Assembly: GCA_020881915.1 (NCBI GenBank)
Contig: JAJFPB010000011.1
Coordinates: 1,116,001 to 1,180,000, forward strand
Length of the DNA stretch: 64,000 nt
DNA from: Paramyrothecium sp. XJ0827
Taxonomy: Eukaryota > Ascomycota > Sordariomycetes > Hypocreales > Stachybotryaceae
Direction of reading: 5' to 3'
Below the pieces are notes generated by a model. That model had not been told where the DNA came from, searched no databases, and saw only the letters and a program-made list of their open reading frames with translations. The position numbers and the translations under genes were made by a program. This document shows positions 11,547 through 23,222 of the stretch, piece by piece (the stretch's first letter is position 1; every line of letters starts with the position of its first letter).

Positions 11547-12534
11547 GTTCAGTCATTCGTCTGAGTTAAAGGACTTACTCTTGATGGCATGGCTCTCTCG
11601 AAAATCTATGGCTTGGCGGGGATTCGCGTCGCCAGCTTGTTGAGAGACCTACTAAGTCCAATTCTTCTCAACATAGCTGCCAGCAGAGCTGCTGCATAGC
11701 TGGGGGAAGGTTAGATTAGAGGTGAATTAACACTAAGGTAGTTAACCACAATAATTCACTGGAGGATACGCTTGGTAGTTGGTAGATAGAGATCTCATAA
11801 TATTGGATTTGTTTTATCCTGCTGAATAGCCTACAGTATACCTATTACAGAAGAATACAAGCCTTGTCTACTATTCTACCTCCTACCTTCGGGACTGGCC
11901 TCAGTGGCGTCCCAGGCATGGCTACTTATGGCCGGCGAGCACCCCATCGGCTGCTAATCTTCACGGTAACCACACTAGCTCGACCGGGCAGAGCGCTGAG
12001 GGTCTGTTATCGGCCCCCGATGTCATGTACCTTGCGGATACGCGAGGATCGAGCTGTAGATGAAGGACCACACGCTGAGCCTCCACTGCGAGAGCGTACT
12101 GTAGCTTCTTAACCGTCTGGAGGATGCACTGTGAGATAATCATGTGCGCTATCCGTAACCACGCCCAGTCGTGTCTACTGCAATATGACATACAAAGCTG
12201 GGTTTGAGCCTGACAACAGAGAGTTGACCGAGTAGCCGGATTTCAGACCCTACCAACCTGGGGATGGATAGTACAGCGTGAAGTTCTCACCGGCAGATAC
12301 CGGGGGATGCTCCTGCCAGTGTCTCCGGGCCGAGGTTCTTGCTGCTAACAGTCGTGTCGCCTGCAGTTGTTGCCGTGATCTTGAGTTACGGCCGGTACGA
12401 CGATGTTGCTGGCAGAGGAGGATGACTCGATAATACCTTTCTCCGTCCCTAGCCAAAAAAAGTGTAGAAGACGTGTTCGTAAGCGCCAGGCCAGTTCGGC
12501 GTCTTAGATATCCTTCGGACAGGGCGTTGCCAGT
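11547..12534. other. No gene recognised
   Basis: Short frames on both strands with no family resemblance. The sequence just upstream of the NLR remnant is not readable as its N-terminal part. Confidence 0.4.
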
Positions 12535-14377
12535 CTACCCGCCGGCTGGTCTACGCTTCTTCTTATTTTGCCGGGGAGATAAAGGAGATGGAGGGCTGCG
12601 TGGTATAGCAGGCTGACGTTGGGGAGGTATGTGACCTTGGCGGTGGAGCTCCGATGTGATACTGGATCCAAAGCTTGTCTCAAAGACCGTTGAGGCTTCA
12701 GTCTCCAGCTGCGAAAAAGCTGCATCTTCCGCATCGTCCTCGCCGTGAAGAATAGCAAGCCCAACATCGGTCTCTTGGGTCTCCCCGTCGCTGTCGTGTG
12801 ATGGGGCAAAAGGTAAACAATCGAAGTAATCAGCAGGGCTCGAAGCCTGAGCGTGCTCTTTAGTTGCAAGAGTATTATCTCCTTCGACAACCGCGACTTC
12901 TGCGCTTCGCGCTCTCGCATTGGCCATCTTGATGAACCGATCGCGGTAGCCTTTCGCTAATACCCTCAAGTTCCGGAACGCCCCAATACCCTCCGCCCAA
13001 ACCTCATCGTCACTCGTCAAAGCATAAGCTTTGAGTTGAGTGGTCCAATAGTCTGGCCGCTGCCCAGGAGTCGCAGGGGCAGTCAAATGATGTGCGTTCA
13101 ACTTGACTTGCCCGTCGACTAAAGTTGCAGAAAACGTATAGGCATTACCATCGTAGACTGGCGCTTCTAGACGGTAGTTTTGCAGCGCAAATATCACGCG
13201 AGTCCCAGTCGCGCCATCCTGGATGGCTTGTCCTTTCGCCACGTCCCCTGTCCCCGCTGGACCCTTAGCCTCAAGGAATAAGTTGGCGGCAATGGGAACA
13301 TTTGCGTGTTTCGTCGGTATGATTATCTTGTTCAGATCTTCTCTTACCTGCTTATCCAGAGCCCCAGGAAGCGCTCCGTCGAAGAAGTCTGGTATGGGTA
13401 TAGCAGTAATGTTCTCGGTCATCGACTCGAGATTGGTGAACGGAAGATGTCCTTCATTTGGAATATCGAGATCGCCTGTGAGAACTGGAACCACACTGCG
13501 CATCATAGTGCCTTCAGACTTGGTCGTGTTCTTGATTTGAAAGTCTTCGAAAGCAGTCCCAGGAACTACAGATGGTGAAAGAGACCCTCTAGGAACTCTT
13601 AAGGCCTGACGAATTTCTTCCAAGTTTGCTGGCTTCGGTGGTCGACGGCCGTCGGGAAATTTGTGAAACGGGGGGTATATATGGTAGTCGATACAATGCT
13701 GCTCGAAATTGGCATCGTAGGCAGAAGAGCGTTTGCTTTTAGAGGAAAGGGTCGTTGCCTTGGTTGACCTTGTCTGCTGGCTGCTCGAGGAAGAAACCGA
13801 CGGGGACGCCATTGCGCTGCTCGTCGGGCTTTGATACTAAGCAAAACTGGTTTAGTCGGTGACAGTTGAAGGTTTAGCATTAACGACATACCCCTCGAAG
13901 ATCGCTGAGATCTAGGCCACCTGTTGCTGCAACCGAGGCAAGATTCGAGCCAAACCGTCTCGCAAGCGTGGCAACCTTCGAGTCGCGAGGTAACCGAGGC
14001 CTTGCCGTAGGCTTGGATAGAGGGAGATTCCCGTTCCGCCAGTCGAATTCTTGCAAGGCGAGAGGTGTAAGCCAAACCTTGGATAGTTTATCGTAGAATT
14101 CGGGAGGAAAGTTCCGAGGTCTGTAGATTATGCCGCTCGATTTCGGCTTCTTAGATAGGATAGGGTCTTGCAGAGTATCGTCTGCTCGTCTCTTTCGGTC
14201 CCCCGATCTCAATAACCCGGGAAACTCGGACTGGGCTTGATCGTGCGGAGGGTCGTCTGCTCGAATTCGATCCGGTCTTCTCCAAGGTCTCGCACTGCTC
14301 GATCTCGCCTTCTTGGGTACGATTTGGTTTGACGGAGGGTCGTCTACTCGCTGCTTCCGTTTCTGCGGTCGCGCCAT
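12535..14377 (-). CDS. DUF7924-like fungal protein A (PD-(D/E)XK-like motif)
   Basis: Two exons on the minus strand, 13892-14377 and 12535-13836, separated by a 55-bp intron (GTATGT...CTTAG), give 595 aa. The N-terminus is basic with repeated KKARS-type and DDPP segments, then PPEFYDKLSKVWLTPLALQE, the usual start of this family. The second exon contains FEQHCIDYHIYPP, RGSLSP and the core domain. In the core, IPDFFDG is followed 39 residues later by FLEAKGP, spaced like the PD...ExK catalytic pattern of PD-(D/E)XK nucleases. The C-terminal ~110 residues are acidic then basic (KKKRR). Function is unknown; the nuclease fold is my inference and the DUF number is from memory. It is a diverged paralogue of genes B and C across hAT-2. 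An ATG at 14401 would add eight residues. Confidence 0.8.
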
Positions 14378-15233
14378 GGATGGCCATCGTTGGGGGAGCA
14401 AGCTGTGGGAGATGAGCTAGGTGACTCACGGCTGGCTAGAGCAATTACGCGCCGAGATTCGCATGGGAGACGCGCCAGCCAATCGGTGAGAAGCTGTTCC
14501 GCCCGGAGCGCGTGGTCGAGCTTCATCAGGATGGACAAAGTACAGGAAATGGATTGGCGTTGGGCATTGGTTTCGCGCGCGGCTAGTTTTTATTACGTGG
14601 TCTCCCGGGGTGTGACTTAATCGACCAATAAGAGCCAGATTATCATCCCCGCAGAGCCGCCGAGTGGGTACTGAGCTCCGCCTTGACTCTCAACCACCGC
14701 GCTCGAAAGGGCTGTGAGGGAAGTACAGAGAGCTATTGAGGAAGCAGCGGGAGCTCTAGGGAAAAAACAGAAAGAGAGGGTCGATGCTCAGGAGTCTCGG
14801 GAGGCGAAGCAGGTTGCGGTAGACAAGGCGGATACAAGGCTGAAGAGAGGAAAATTGATGCAAAACAAAAACTACGGAGCTTCCTACGTCAGGCCAAATG
14901 GTGTCAGGTACGGAAAGTCCCCCCTCTCCATCTCCAAAACAACATCGCCCGCTGTCGTATCCTCTAGGTCAACAAACCCATCATCGAGAAGGGCCCATTG
15001 CACTGTCTCAGAGGAGAACAGTGTCAACTCCACAAAGAAGGGGCAGCAGACCGTAATATTTAAATGAACTGAAGCTAGAGGGGATTTTGTCAGAGGCTGG
15101 CAAACAATCAAGACCCAACGAGCTATTAGCAGTGAAAATACAGAGTGAGGGGTCAAGTACAAATACTAGTATAATTGAACCCTTAGGCTTGAGTGACAAT
15201 CAGGGACCAACTGAGAATTCTAAGCCCGCCAAG
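14378..15233. other. Upstream region of gene A; unassigned coiled-coil frame
   Basis: Contains a plus-strand frame (14714-15067) whose first half is Lys/Glu/Ala-rich and coiled-coil-like (REVQRAIEEAAGALGKKQKE). It could be the tail of a transposase or a random helix; it has no clear start or partner exon. The rest is unassigned up to the hAT-2 end. Confidence 0.35.
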
Positions 15234-18200
15234 CAGCGCTCATCATATGTCAATCAAATCAACTTTGACCTCAAAGTTGATTTGATTGATAGCCCTCGAG
15301 CTCAAAGTTGATTTGATTGATTTGATTGATGTTCTATATCAATTCTATAGGTGGAGACCCCTACGCGAAGTCGTCCCCCTCGTGCACACCAAAAGTCAGC
15401 TACCCACCCAGCTACCCAACTTTACTCCGCCCTGCCTGACCCAGTTCTTGAGGCACTGAACGTGTTCCAATGTATCCGAGCCCATCGAAAGCCTCTGAGA
15501 CGTCAACGTCAGCTTCGCTAGGCTAAATTGCCTCTCACAATCGCTTGCCATCGCTGGAATAGCAAAGACATCCAGAGCAAAGCTGCTCAGTGAAGGAAAC
15601 GAAGCCCTGTGGTCTCTCCACCATTGGATAGCATCCTGCGTATCCTGTGGCTCGAGACGGAGATACCTTTCGAGCTCGCCGACACTGCCGCTCGTCGCAA
15701 ACGCTTTCTTCGTCTTGCTGTTAATCCATTGAGTGTACTGATCATCCTCTTGGCCCATCGTCCTTGGCGCTGCGTCGTACTTCATTGTTTCTTCACACAG
15801 TCCCTGGTTCGCGTCGTACCAACGGGTAAAGTAATCCTTAATTCCAACTTTGGCATCACGAACCCAGGCGAGTTGTTCCTCAGAGACCCAAGTGGCCTCT
15901 AACCAGCTGATCCCGAACCTCGGATGAAGAATGATCGCTGCCGCAAACAAGGGAGATTCTCCGAGTTTGTCATAATACTCATTTAGCTTCTTCCACCCGT
16001 TGTTAATCGATGCCCGGATATAGGCTCGATGGTCTGCTGGTAATGTGCTCTTTTGCGACGTCTCGGACGCTGATCGCTTCTCCGCCGTGGAATATTCAGC
16101 CCGAGAACGCAGCGGTAAGGCAGATTCCATGATCTCGTGGGTTGGCTCCGCTGCGGTAGCGCGTAAACCTCATCTTCGTCAAAGCGGGCAGGGAGACGGC
16201 GTACGCGGCTTGGCCGGCTGTTGCGCTCACGGAAATTTGTCGGCGCCGTTGCAATCCGCTCCGCGGCATCCAGATGAGTTTCACCCACTGTCTCCGCCGC
16301 AACTTCACTATAGAAGACTTTCCAGTCCTCAAAGTGCTCCAGTAGATATTCCATTCCTATCAACACCTCCCATAGGCGTCCATGGCTGTCGCCTTTACCC
16401 CAGCCTTGCGTCCGCATCGTCTGAAGGTATATAGGTTTGAGAATCTCGTTCACTTCGCCAAGAACCCGCCAGTCTTCGCTGGACAATATGTCATCCGCCG
16501 GGATACGTCTTGCCTCGCTTTCCTCCTCTAGAATCGCAAAGAGAAATGCCCTGATGTCTGTCTGCTTTCGCAAAGACCTCTCAATCATCATGTACGTTGA
16601 GTTCCACCGCGTTTCGTTGTTCATGACAACCTCGAGCTCGGCCGTGGATTCCTCGCACAGCCGATATCCCTCGTAATCCTGCTCCCGGGCAATTCGCTTG
16701 AACTGTTCACTCCGCTGCGGCGACGAACGGATAAACTTGACAATATTGCGGAGCTTACCAATCGGGCCCTTTGTGCGCCAATGATCCAGGTCCTGCTCAA
16801 TAAGGCCGCGCATGCTGTTGATGTCAGACTCCAGCTCGACCGAGTCGGCGTCTTTGCCAAAGAGAAAGGCTCGCGCGACGAGATTGAGCGTGTGCCCATA
16901 GCATCGCATCCGGCGGGCCTTTATATCAACAGACCTCATCGATGGATCGAGCTTCTGGTACATGTGGTACAGACAAGTATCGTTTGCCGCCATGTTATCA
17001 GAGATGGCACAGCCAACTCGCCAGCCCCTCAATCTCCCATTCGTGGACGATGTCGACCAGAGAACCGGCAAGGTTCTCGCCACTATGAGCACCAGATTGA
17101 CGACGCAAAGCCAGAAGACGGGATTGCTGATGCCCCTGTTGATCGATAAAGTGCGCAAATACAGCCATGATTGCAAAGCGATTCGGTGACGTCCAGAGAT
17201 CGAAGCTAATGTGCACCGCTGTCAAGGCGTTACAGAGCTCTGCCTTGATGGTATCTCGCTTCGCTTCAAAGAGCCGGTGTATCTCTCTAGTGACAGAGCT
17301 ACCACTCCACGCCATCTGGACCACTAAATCGCTGTCGAAATGGTTGAAGATCTTCCGAAGGAAGCTGTGCTCGAAGATGGTGAATGGCACATCGCTATCA
17401 ATGACGAACCCAACGCTTAGTTCTTGTATGGCTCTTATTTTCGCTTTTGGTATGACGCTCTGTTCAAGCCGGCGCCTTTTAGGTGTTGCACCAGAATAAA
17501 TATCAATGGCGCTTTCATCACTAGGACTTGGCTCACTAGACTGGCTGGCTGGGGTGATCCGGTGAGCTCTATGCAGGTCGATCAGCTGCTGGGTATCTTG
17601 TGAACAATATTGAACGGGACAGGTACATGCTTTCGGAGATGATCTGCTGCGGAAGACGTGGCTTGCACCGAGAAGAACTCCGCTGCGCCTTTCATGTCAC
17701 ATCGATTGCAGCACCAGACATGACCTATCGGTTGATCCTGATAGTTCAGTTCGACAAGGAAGGTCCCGTGCGACCTAATCCAGCTCTTCCTGCCCTTTGC
17801 ACCTTTTCGAGCCAGCGAATCCTCTTGGACGAAGCGACGGTTCTTCCAGGTAATCTTGGGCAGATCTTCAATAGTCGGGTTAGGAGGTAAAGCTGCAACG
17901 GCTGCCTCTTCCAACTGTTTGGCAACCGTCTTAGGCTGAGACAATCGTGAGAAGACGGAAGAGGGAGGTGTGGGGCAAGGCGTCAACGTTGCTGGCGGAA
18001 AGCCAGCTGGCGATGGGGGGGGAGAGCGGCGAATTCGACATTTTGCTGATGAAATCAAAACAAAAAAAAAAAAAAGCATATGTAGAAGGGGCTGTTTTGG
18101 TGGCGCGACATGGTTGGGAAACGCGTTCCAGATTGCATACGCGTGGTGGGGTTACGCGTTAAGTAGGTACTTGGTTTTGGTGCTGACTCACAGCTATTAG

Positions 18201-18419
18201 AAAGTAGACCTCCATCTGTAACTATCTGGTATAGGGTAGTGGTCCGGGAAGACTTGAATTTTTGCCTCGATATTAGACGATCGCATGATACATTTGAAAT
18301 ATATCAATTATTTCAACTTTCGAAATGCATGATTTGATTTGATTGAAAGGAAGAATTCGACAATTTGATTGATTTGATTGGGGTGATTGATTGATTGAGT
18401 TGACATATGATGAGCGCTG
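15234..18419 (-). mobile_element. hAT transposon (hAT-2, copy A)
   Basis: 3186 bp with 20-bp perfect inverted ends, CAGCGCTCATCATATGTCAA, at 15234-15253 and 18400-18419. TTTGATTGAT-type subterminal repeats occur at both ends. The transposase is on the minus strand. Flanking 8-mers (CCGCCAAG and CTTCGAAG) agree at only 5 of 8 positions, so no clean target duplication. A truncated second copy is at 43955-45464. The element separates the divergently oriented DUF7924-like genes A and B. Confidence 0.88.
15396..18079 (-). pseudogene. hAT-2A transposase, frameshifted
   Basis: Read from 18079 downward. A proline-rich start is disrupted in a C8 run, then comes a BED-like finger (HVWCCNRCDMKGA ... 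DHLRKH). The catalytic part follows in several frames: HISFDLWTSPNRFAIM, SDNMAANDTCLYHMY, RCYGHTLNLVARAFLF, NNETRWNSTYMMIE. The C-terminal dimerisation domain is LSSFALDVFAIPAMASDCER. Two clear frameshifts are near 17040 and at about 16130. At the second, copy A reads ATGATCTC where copy B reads ATGAATCTC, so a one-base deletion is directly visible. The copy is therefore not translatable as one protein but keeps intact ends, so it could still be moved in trans. Confidence 0.85.
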
Positions 18420-19045
18420 CTTCGAAGGCACTTGCGGGCGCCGTGCCGGTGCTTTACTTTGCTTTGTCAGCAATCCTGAATTACAAGCAGAATATAACTA
18501 TCGAATAGCTGAACCCTTCCAACGTTGGTAAGATACATTGCTTTACTGTAAGCTTGACATAGCGACAAGTTGTGGCTCATAGTATCGAGAAGCGTGGATG
18601 TGCGGGGTTGTTTTGACCAATGAATTGATAACGTTCATAAAACTACAGTACTAGTTTGATCTCATTGATCTGTGTCACACGGCGGCCCTGCCCAGTAAGC
18701 TAGACCGGGTTTGTTGTCAGAAGCTGGTGCAGCCCTTATGCGCAGTCGCAGCGTAAGCGCATATGTGGAGAATTTAGCAAGGGGGTCTTTCGCAACAATT
18801 ATTGATGGATGAGGACGGCTTGCAGCTGATTGGCTTTGAATCGCCCAGTCTAACTCTGCCGGCCCACATCTGACGAAGCTAAGTGGCCGAAAGTGTGGGC
18901 CGCTTATCGCTGTGGGCGATACGCTACGTTGTCAGCTGGTTGATTCGCACTCCACTCTTGGTGTCAGCTCTCGTAGCAACATTCCCCAGACCAACCTTTA
19001 AGAACCCAGACACTGCACGTTCGCGCTGGCCCTCAAACACCAAGG
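18420..19045. other. Upstream region of gene B
   Basis: No gene recognised; presumably the promoter of gene B. Short frames only. Confidence 0.4.
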
Positions 19046-20764
19046 ATGGTCGAGCTACACGGCCGCTTGTTTTCCCCGACGAATCGCACGAAGCGCCCAA
19101 GACTAGACGAGCCCTGGGCTGCAGACGCGCAAACGCCCAAGAGGCGCAAGCTCAACCATCCCTCAGTCCCTCCTCCGCAGTTCTGGGACAACCTCTCTCA
19201 GCCACTCTTGACCAAAAACGCACTACGAGAGTTGGATCGCCGAAATAGCGTGAACAACTATCAGAGCCGAGCCTGTACTACGAGCCGAAGATATTATACA
19301 CGAAGCGCGTCTATCAAGACACGGGAGACGCTTCCACCTACTGCAAAGCTCGTTCTCTCATTATCGCCGACAGATCAGGCGCACCTTAGACGTGCGGCGA
19401 AACACGGCGGTCCTGACCTGAGAGACCTTAGAGGGGTATGAGTCTTCTCAGTGGTACCCAGTATGTGTCGCTGACCTGGACAGCACCCTCCTCCAAGCAA
19501 CCGCAAAATGAGCTCGAGCCAATCGAGCCTCGGCCGTCGCAAACGAGGATCACAGTCAACACAGTCAACACTTAGAAGTAATGCGACACCCGATACCACA
19601 ACAACAAGAAGCACAGGGCCATATGATCGTGCTTTCCAGCAACACTTGATCGATCATAATATATTCCCTCCCGATTACGAGTACCCCAACGGAGACGAAC
19701 TTCCCGAACCTGAAAACATCGACGAGATCCAGCGAGTGCTTGGACAGTCTAGAAAATCATTGTCGCCAAGCCGATTTTCGAAGGAAGACTTCAAGAAATT
19801 TAAACGCGCAGACGCCCATGCGACGAAGGAGAGCCGAGTGGTCTCAACTGTGATTCCAATAATTGAGGGAGATGTGGGTGCTCCGAGATGCGTCGCAAGC
19901 GACATTGCATTCTCAAACCTCGACCACTTGACAGACGGATCGCTTGTCTGTGCCAAACCGGATACATTTTATGGTGCCCGACCTGAACAGTTGAAGAAAG
20001 AGATCAGAGAAGAGCTTGGCAACCTAATTGTACCCTCAACTCAAGACGATCTGCCGATCTTGCCAAACAATTTCCTCGAGGTTAAGGGACCGGACGGCTC
20101 ATTATCGGTGGGAACTCGTCAGGCAACCTATACCGCGGCTCTTGGCTCCAGAGCACTTCACGCTCTCCAGACATACGGGGCTGTTGATCACCCCTACGAC
20201 AACAAGGCCTACACTCTTGCATGGACATATCATGGAGGCACTCTCAAAGCTTTTACAAGTCATCCCATCTCGCCAGCGACTCCAGGAACGCAGCCTGGCT
20301 ACGCCATGACACAGCTAAAGGGCTGGTCCCTGACCAGTGATATGGATACGTTTCGTCAAGGAGTCGCCGCATATCGAAATGGTCGGGATTGGGCCAAGTT
20401 GCAGCGCGATGAGGCTATTGCGCAGGCCAACGAGATCGTATCCATGTCAGTTACTGCTCATTCGCCGCATGAGGCTCAACCTTTAGAAGTCTACTCCGAG
20501 GACACCAGCCGCATGACAAGCAATGAGCCTAGCCTTATTTCGCGTCATATTACAGATACTTCCGAAGATGAGCTGTCTCTCGAGTTTGCGCATCCGGCTA
20601 AACGCTCATGCTCCCCGCAAAAGCAGGCTTCGAAAGGGAGTTCTAATCAAGGAGATCAGAATACAACTGGGGGAAAGGTGCTTTGTGGGCTGAAGCTGGG
20701 TACATTTCGTGGAACTAGAGGGCGCAAGACAAGACCGTCCAATAACACGGATCGCGAGGAGTGA
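19046..20764 (+). CDS. DUF7924-like fungal protein B (PD-(D/E)XK-like motif)
   Basis: Two exons, 19046-19435 and 19484-20764, with a 48-bp intron (GTATGA...GACAG) give 556 aa. The N-terminal exon has the family's basic stretch (TPKRRKL) and FWDNLSQPLLTKNALRELDR. Exon 2 has YDRAFQQHLIDHNIFPPDYE, RKSLSPSRF and IPIIEGDVG. The core carries KPDTFYGARPEQL and, 39 residues after the PD, FLEVKGPDG, matching the PD...ExK spacing of PD-(D/E)XK nucleases. The following RQATY and ALHALQTYG helix fits such a fold. The tail is low complexity with KRSCSPQKQ. No stop or frameshift; biochemical function unknown. Gene C is a close tandem relative, and a third copy of the 3' end lies at 23096-23222. Confidence 0.83.
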
Positions 20765-21085
20765 GATAAACGACGTTTAGCTCTAGACAGGTGTATCCAT
20801 ACAGTACATACAGTACTACGGAGAGATCATGAGGTGAAAGGAGGGGCTATGGCGCCACTCCCAACACCAAGATATCCTCGTACCTGCATATTGCCTTCCG
20901 AGGCATCTGGCACCTACTACTACGAAGCTGTTTACGAGTAAAAATGTTGAATCCCACCCCAATCAATTCGAGCTAGCTCAATATTATAGTTAACTACGGA
21001 AAGCTAGCTCAGTATCATAGTCAACTACGGGAAGCTAGCTCCAGCAGGAGCTAACTCAAATGAGCTAGCTTAAATTTACCCAAAA
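20765..21085. repeat. Intergenic spacer with ~31-bp tandem repeat
   Basis: Between 20970 and 21035 a unit of about 31 bp beginning AGCTAGCTCA and ending AACTACGG occurs twice, then a partial third copy runs into the start of gene C. Each unit begins with the palindrome AGCTAGCT. It lies just before the point where gene C's N-terminus departs from gene B. Confidence 0.6.
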
Positions 21086-22219
21086 ATGGAAGCCACTCAA
21101 ACCTATCACTCTGGTGCGTTTGGCTTCCGATTGCAAGATTTGGTCCATATGGATATCGGCAGCTTCGACATGGATTGGAGGCGGTCCCTCGACATCCGGA
21201 GAGTATTGGAGCAGCCGAGACAATCCCTGTCTCCAAGTCGGTTTACTAAGGAGAACTTTAAGGAGTTCGAACGTGCAGACACTCATGCGACTAAGGAGAG
21301 CCGAGTGATTGCAACTGTGATCCCAATCATTGAAGGGGACGTGGGTGATCCGAGGTGCATTGCCAGCGATATTGCATTCTCAAACCTCGAGCATTTAACG
21401 AATGGGTCCCTTGTCTCTGCCAAACCGGACATATATTATGGTGCCCGACCTGAACAGTTGAAGAAAGAGATTAGACAAGAGCTTGGCAACCTGATCGTGC
21501 CATCAACTCAAGACGATCTGCCGATTTTGCCAAACAATTTCCTCGAGGTAAAGGGACCGGATGGCTCATTATCAGTGGCAACTCGTCAGGCAACGTATAA
21601 CGTGCTCGGCTCCCGAGCACTTCATGCTCTCCAGACATATGGGGCGGTTGATAAGTCTTACGACAATGAGGCCCGCGCTCTCGCTTGGACATATCATGGA
21701 GGGCAACTAAAGGCCTATGCAAGCCATCGTATCCCGCCATCAACTCCCGGAGCACAGCCTGGCTACGCTCTAACACAGCTGAACAGCTGGTCGCTAACAG
21801 GCAATGTCGACACATTTCGTCAAGGAGCTGCTGCGTTTCGAAATGGTCGAGACTGGGCCAAGTTGCAGCGCGATCAGGCTATTGCGCAGGCAAACGAGAT
21901 CGGACCTAAGTCAGTCACTGCTGATTTGCAGCATGAGAGTCCCGTCTTAGAAGTATCTACCGCAGACATCAACCACATTACAAGCAATGAACCCAGCCTT
22001 ACTTCGCATACCACAGATACTTCTGAGGATGAGCTATCTCTCAAATTTGAGCCTCCTACTAAGCGTTCACGATCCCCAGAAAAGCAAGCTCCAAATATAC
22101 CTTCCAGTCAAGGAGACGATTATGCGACCGGGGAAAAGGTATTGGCTGTGCCAAAGCTGGGTACATTCGGTGGAGGTCAAAGGCGTAATGTAAGATCGCG
22201 ACGCAAGCCACAGAGATAG
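21086..22219 (+). CDS. DUF7924-like protein C, 5'-truncated paralogue of B
   Basis: 377-residue open frame. From about residue 38 (RRVLEQPRQSLSPSRF) to the end it aligns closely with gene B, including KPDIYYGARPEQLKKE, FLEVKGPDGSLSVATRQ and the GRDWAKLQRDQAIAQANE region. The PD...ExK spacing is kept. The first ~37 residues are unrelated to B, and the whole first exon plus the FQQHLIDH segment are missing. The gene therefore looks like a duplicate that lost its 5' end and now uses a chance ATG. The body has no stop and only a few small indels relative to B, so it may still be expressed as a core-domain-only protein, or may be recently inactivated. Confidence 0.72.
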   Translation: MEATQTYHSGAFGFRLQDLVHMDIGSFDMDWRRSLDIRRVLEQPRQSLSPSRFTKENFKEFERADTHATKESRVIATVIPIIEGDVGDPRCIASDIAFSNLEHLTNGSLVSAKPDIYYGARPEQLKKEIRQELGNLIVPSTQDDLPILPNNFLEVKGPDGSLSVATRQATYNVLGSRALHALQTYGAVDKSYDNEARALAWTYHGGQLKAYASHRIPPSTPGAQPGYALTQLNSWSLTGNVDTFRQGAAAFRNGRDWAKLQRDQAIAQANEIGPKSVTADLQHESPVLEVSTADINHITSNEPSLTSHTTDTSEDELSLKFEPPTKRSRSPEKQAPNIPSSQGDDYATGEKVLAVPKLGTFGGGQRRNVRSRRKPQR

Positions 22220-22329
22220 GAATCTCTAATGAGACAATATTGTTCAGTTTTGATCAACTCCTGACTGTTGTAAGGCTGAAAGTTTGCCTCCTTTCTCTCA
22301 CATTGTGCCTTCACCGTTACACTCAAGGG

Positions 22330-22617
22330 TCAGGAAGACATCCCACACATAGCAATTATGACACGTTCTGTTCCGTCCCCGCCATTAACATCGCCAGTAT
22401 AACCCAATCGCCCGGCTCCCATTCCTGCCATCACGACCGGCGTTTCCCCTGGGGTGTTGACACTGGATAGAGCGAAGACGTGAGATTCGGTCAATGAAGT
22501 TCCTTTCGTGATATACCATGCGTCCATAGAAGTAACATTTTCAGCCGACAAGGCTTTTTGGCTGTATTGTAGTAGGAGATTCGTAGCGTCGCAGTCGTTG
22601 GCCCAAAGAACACTCAA
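22330..22617 (-). pseudogene. C-terminal fragment of an unassigned conserved protein
   Basis: Minus-strand frame with SVLWANDCDATNLLLQYSQK, ESHVFALSSVNTPGETPVVM and GRLGYTGDVNGGDGTERVI. The composition and ordered glycine motifs look like a real protein C-terminus rather than a shadow frame. There is no ATG at its left end, so it is partial. I cannot name the family. Confidence 0.45.
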
Positions 22618-22764
22618 AATCTCTAGCTAACACTGAAAGCAACCCAGCCCAGATACCCCTCACATACTGTGCAACCTGCGGCGTCACCTGGCTCGTGGGG
22701 GAGAAAGGCCAGGATGCTGCAATAAAGCACCCGACACCACACCTATGAACACATATATGTCAGG

Positions 22765-22983
22765 ACTCATGGCTCAGTTGTGGTCTTTATTGATGGTGCC
22801 TGCCCATCCAACGGGCCAGCTGCTGTCCAGGCCTCAATTGGTGCGTATTTTGGACCGGGCTCACCGAAGAACATTTCTCGTATCCTAGATACGAAAAACC
22901 CAACGAACCAGCTGGCGGAGATTACAGCAGCATTGGAGGCCATGCGCATGGTCCGCTCTTCGCGTGGTGTTATATCTCCTTAG
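22765..22983 (+). pseudogene. RNase H-like fragment
   Basis: The frame reads VVFIDGACPSNGPAAVQASI, GAYFGPGSPKNISRIL and NQLAEITAALEAMRMV. This is the start of a fungal RNase HI domain, with the first catalytic Asp (FIDGA) and the Glu (AEITAAL) present. The remaining catalytic Asp residues and the second half of the domain are absent; a stop follows at 22981. Upstream, a CATCGVTW segment in another frame may be the eroded Cys-rich N-terminus. RNase HI would cleave RNA in RNA:DNA hybrids; this fragment cannot. Confidence 0.7.
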
Positions 22984-23095
22984 GTACTTTCGACAGTCTC
23001 TGTAGTGAAACATTCTAAAAGATCCGCCTATTGGGAGCCAAGATCTAATTCTTGTCAATCCCGTTCGAATGGGAGTTCGAATCATGGAGACTAGG

Positions 23096-23222
23096 ATATA
23101 ACTGGGGGAAAGGTATTTCGTGGGCCAAAGCTGGGTGCATTTCGTGGAACTAGAGGGCGCAAGATAAGACCGTACAGTAACACGGATCGCAAGACAGGAG
23201 AATGGGATAAACGGCGTTCAGC
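23096..23222 (+). pseudogene. Duplicated 3'-end fragment of gene B
   Basis: About 125 bp closely matching 20665-20790 of gene B, including GGGGGAAAGGT, TTTCGTGGAACTAGAGGGCG and the post-stop GATAAACGRCGTTYAGCT. Only the last ~30 codons and the 3' flank are present. It marks a further copying event in this family. Confidence 0.8.

Noticed and set aside
15226..18427. An 8-bp target duplication for hAT-2A
   Set aside because: The flanks CCGCCAAG and CTTCGAAG match at only five positions, so I do not claim one.
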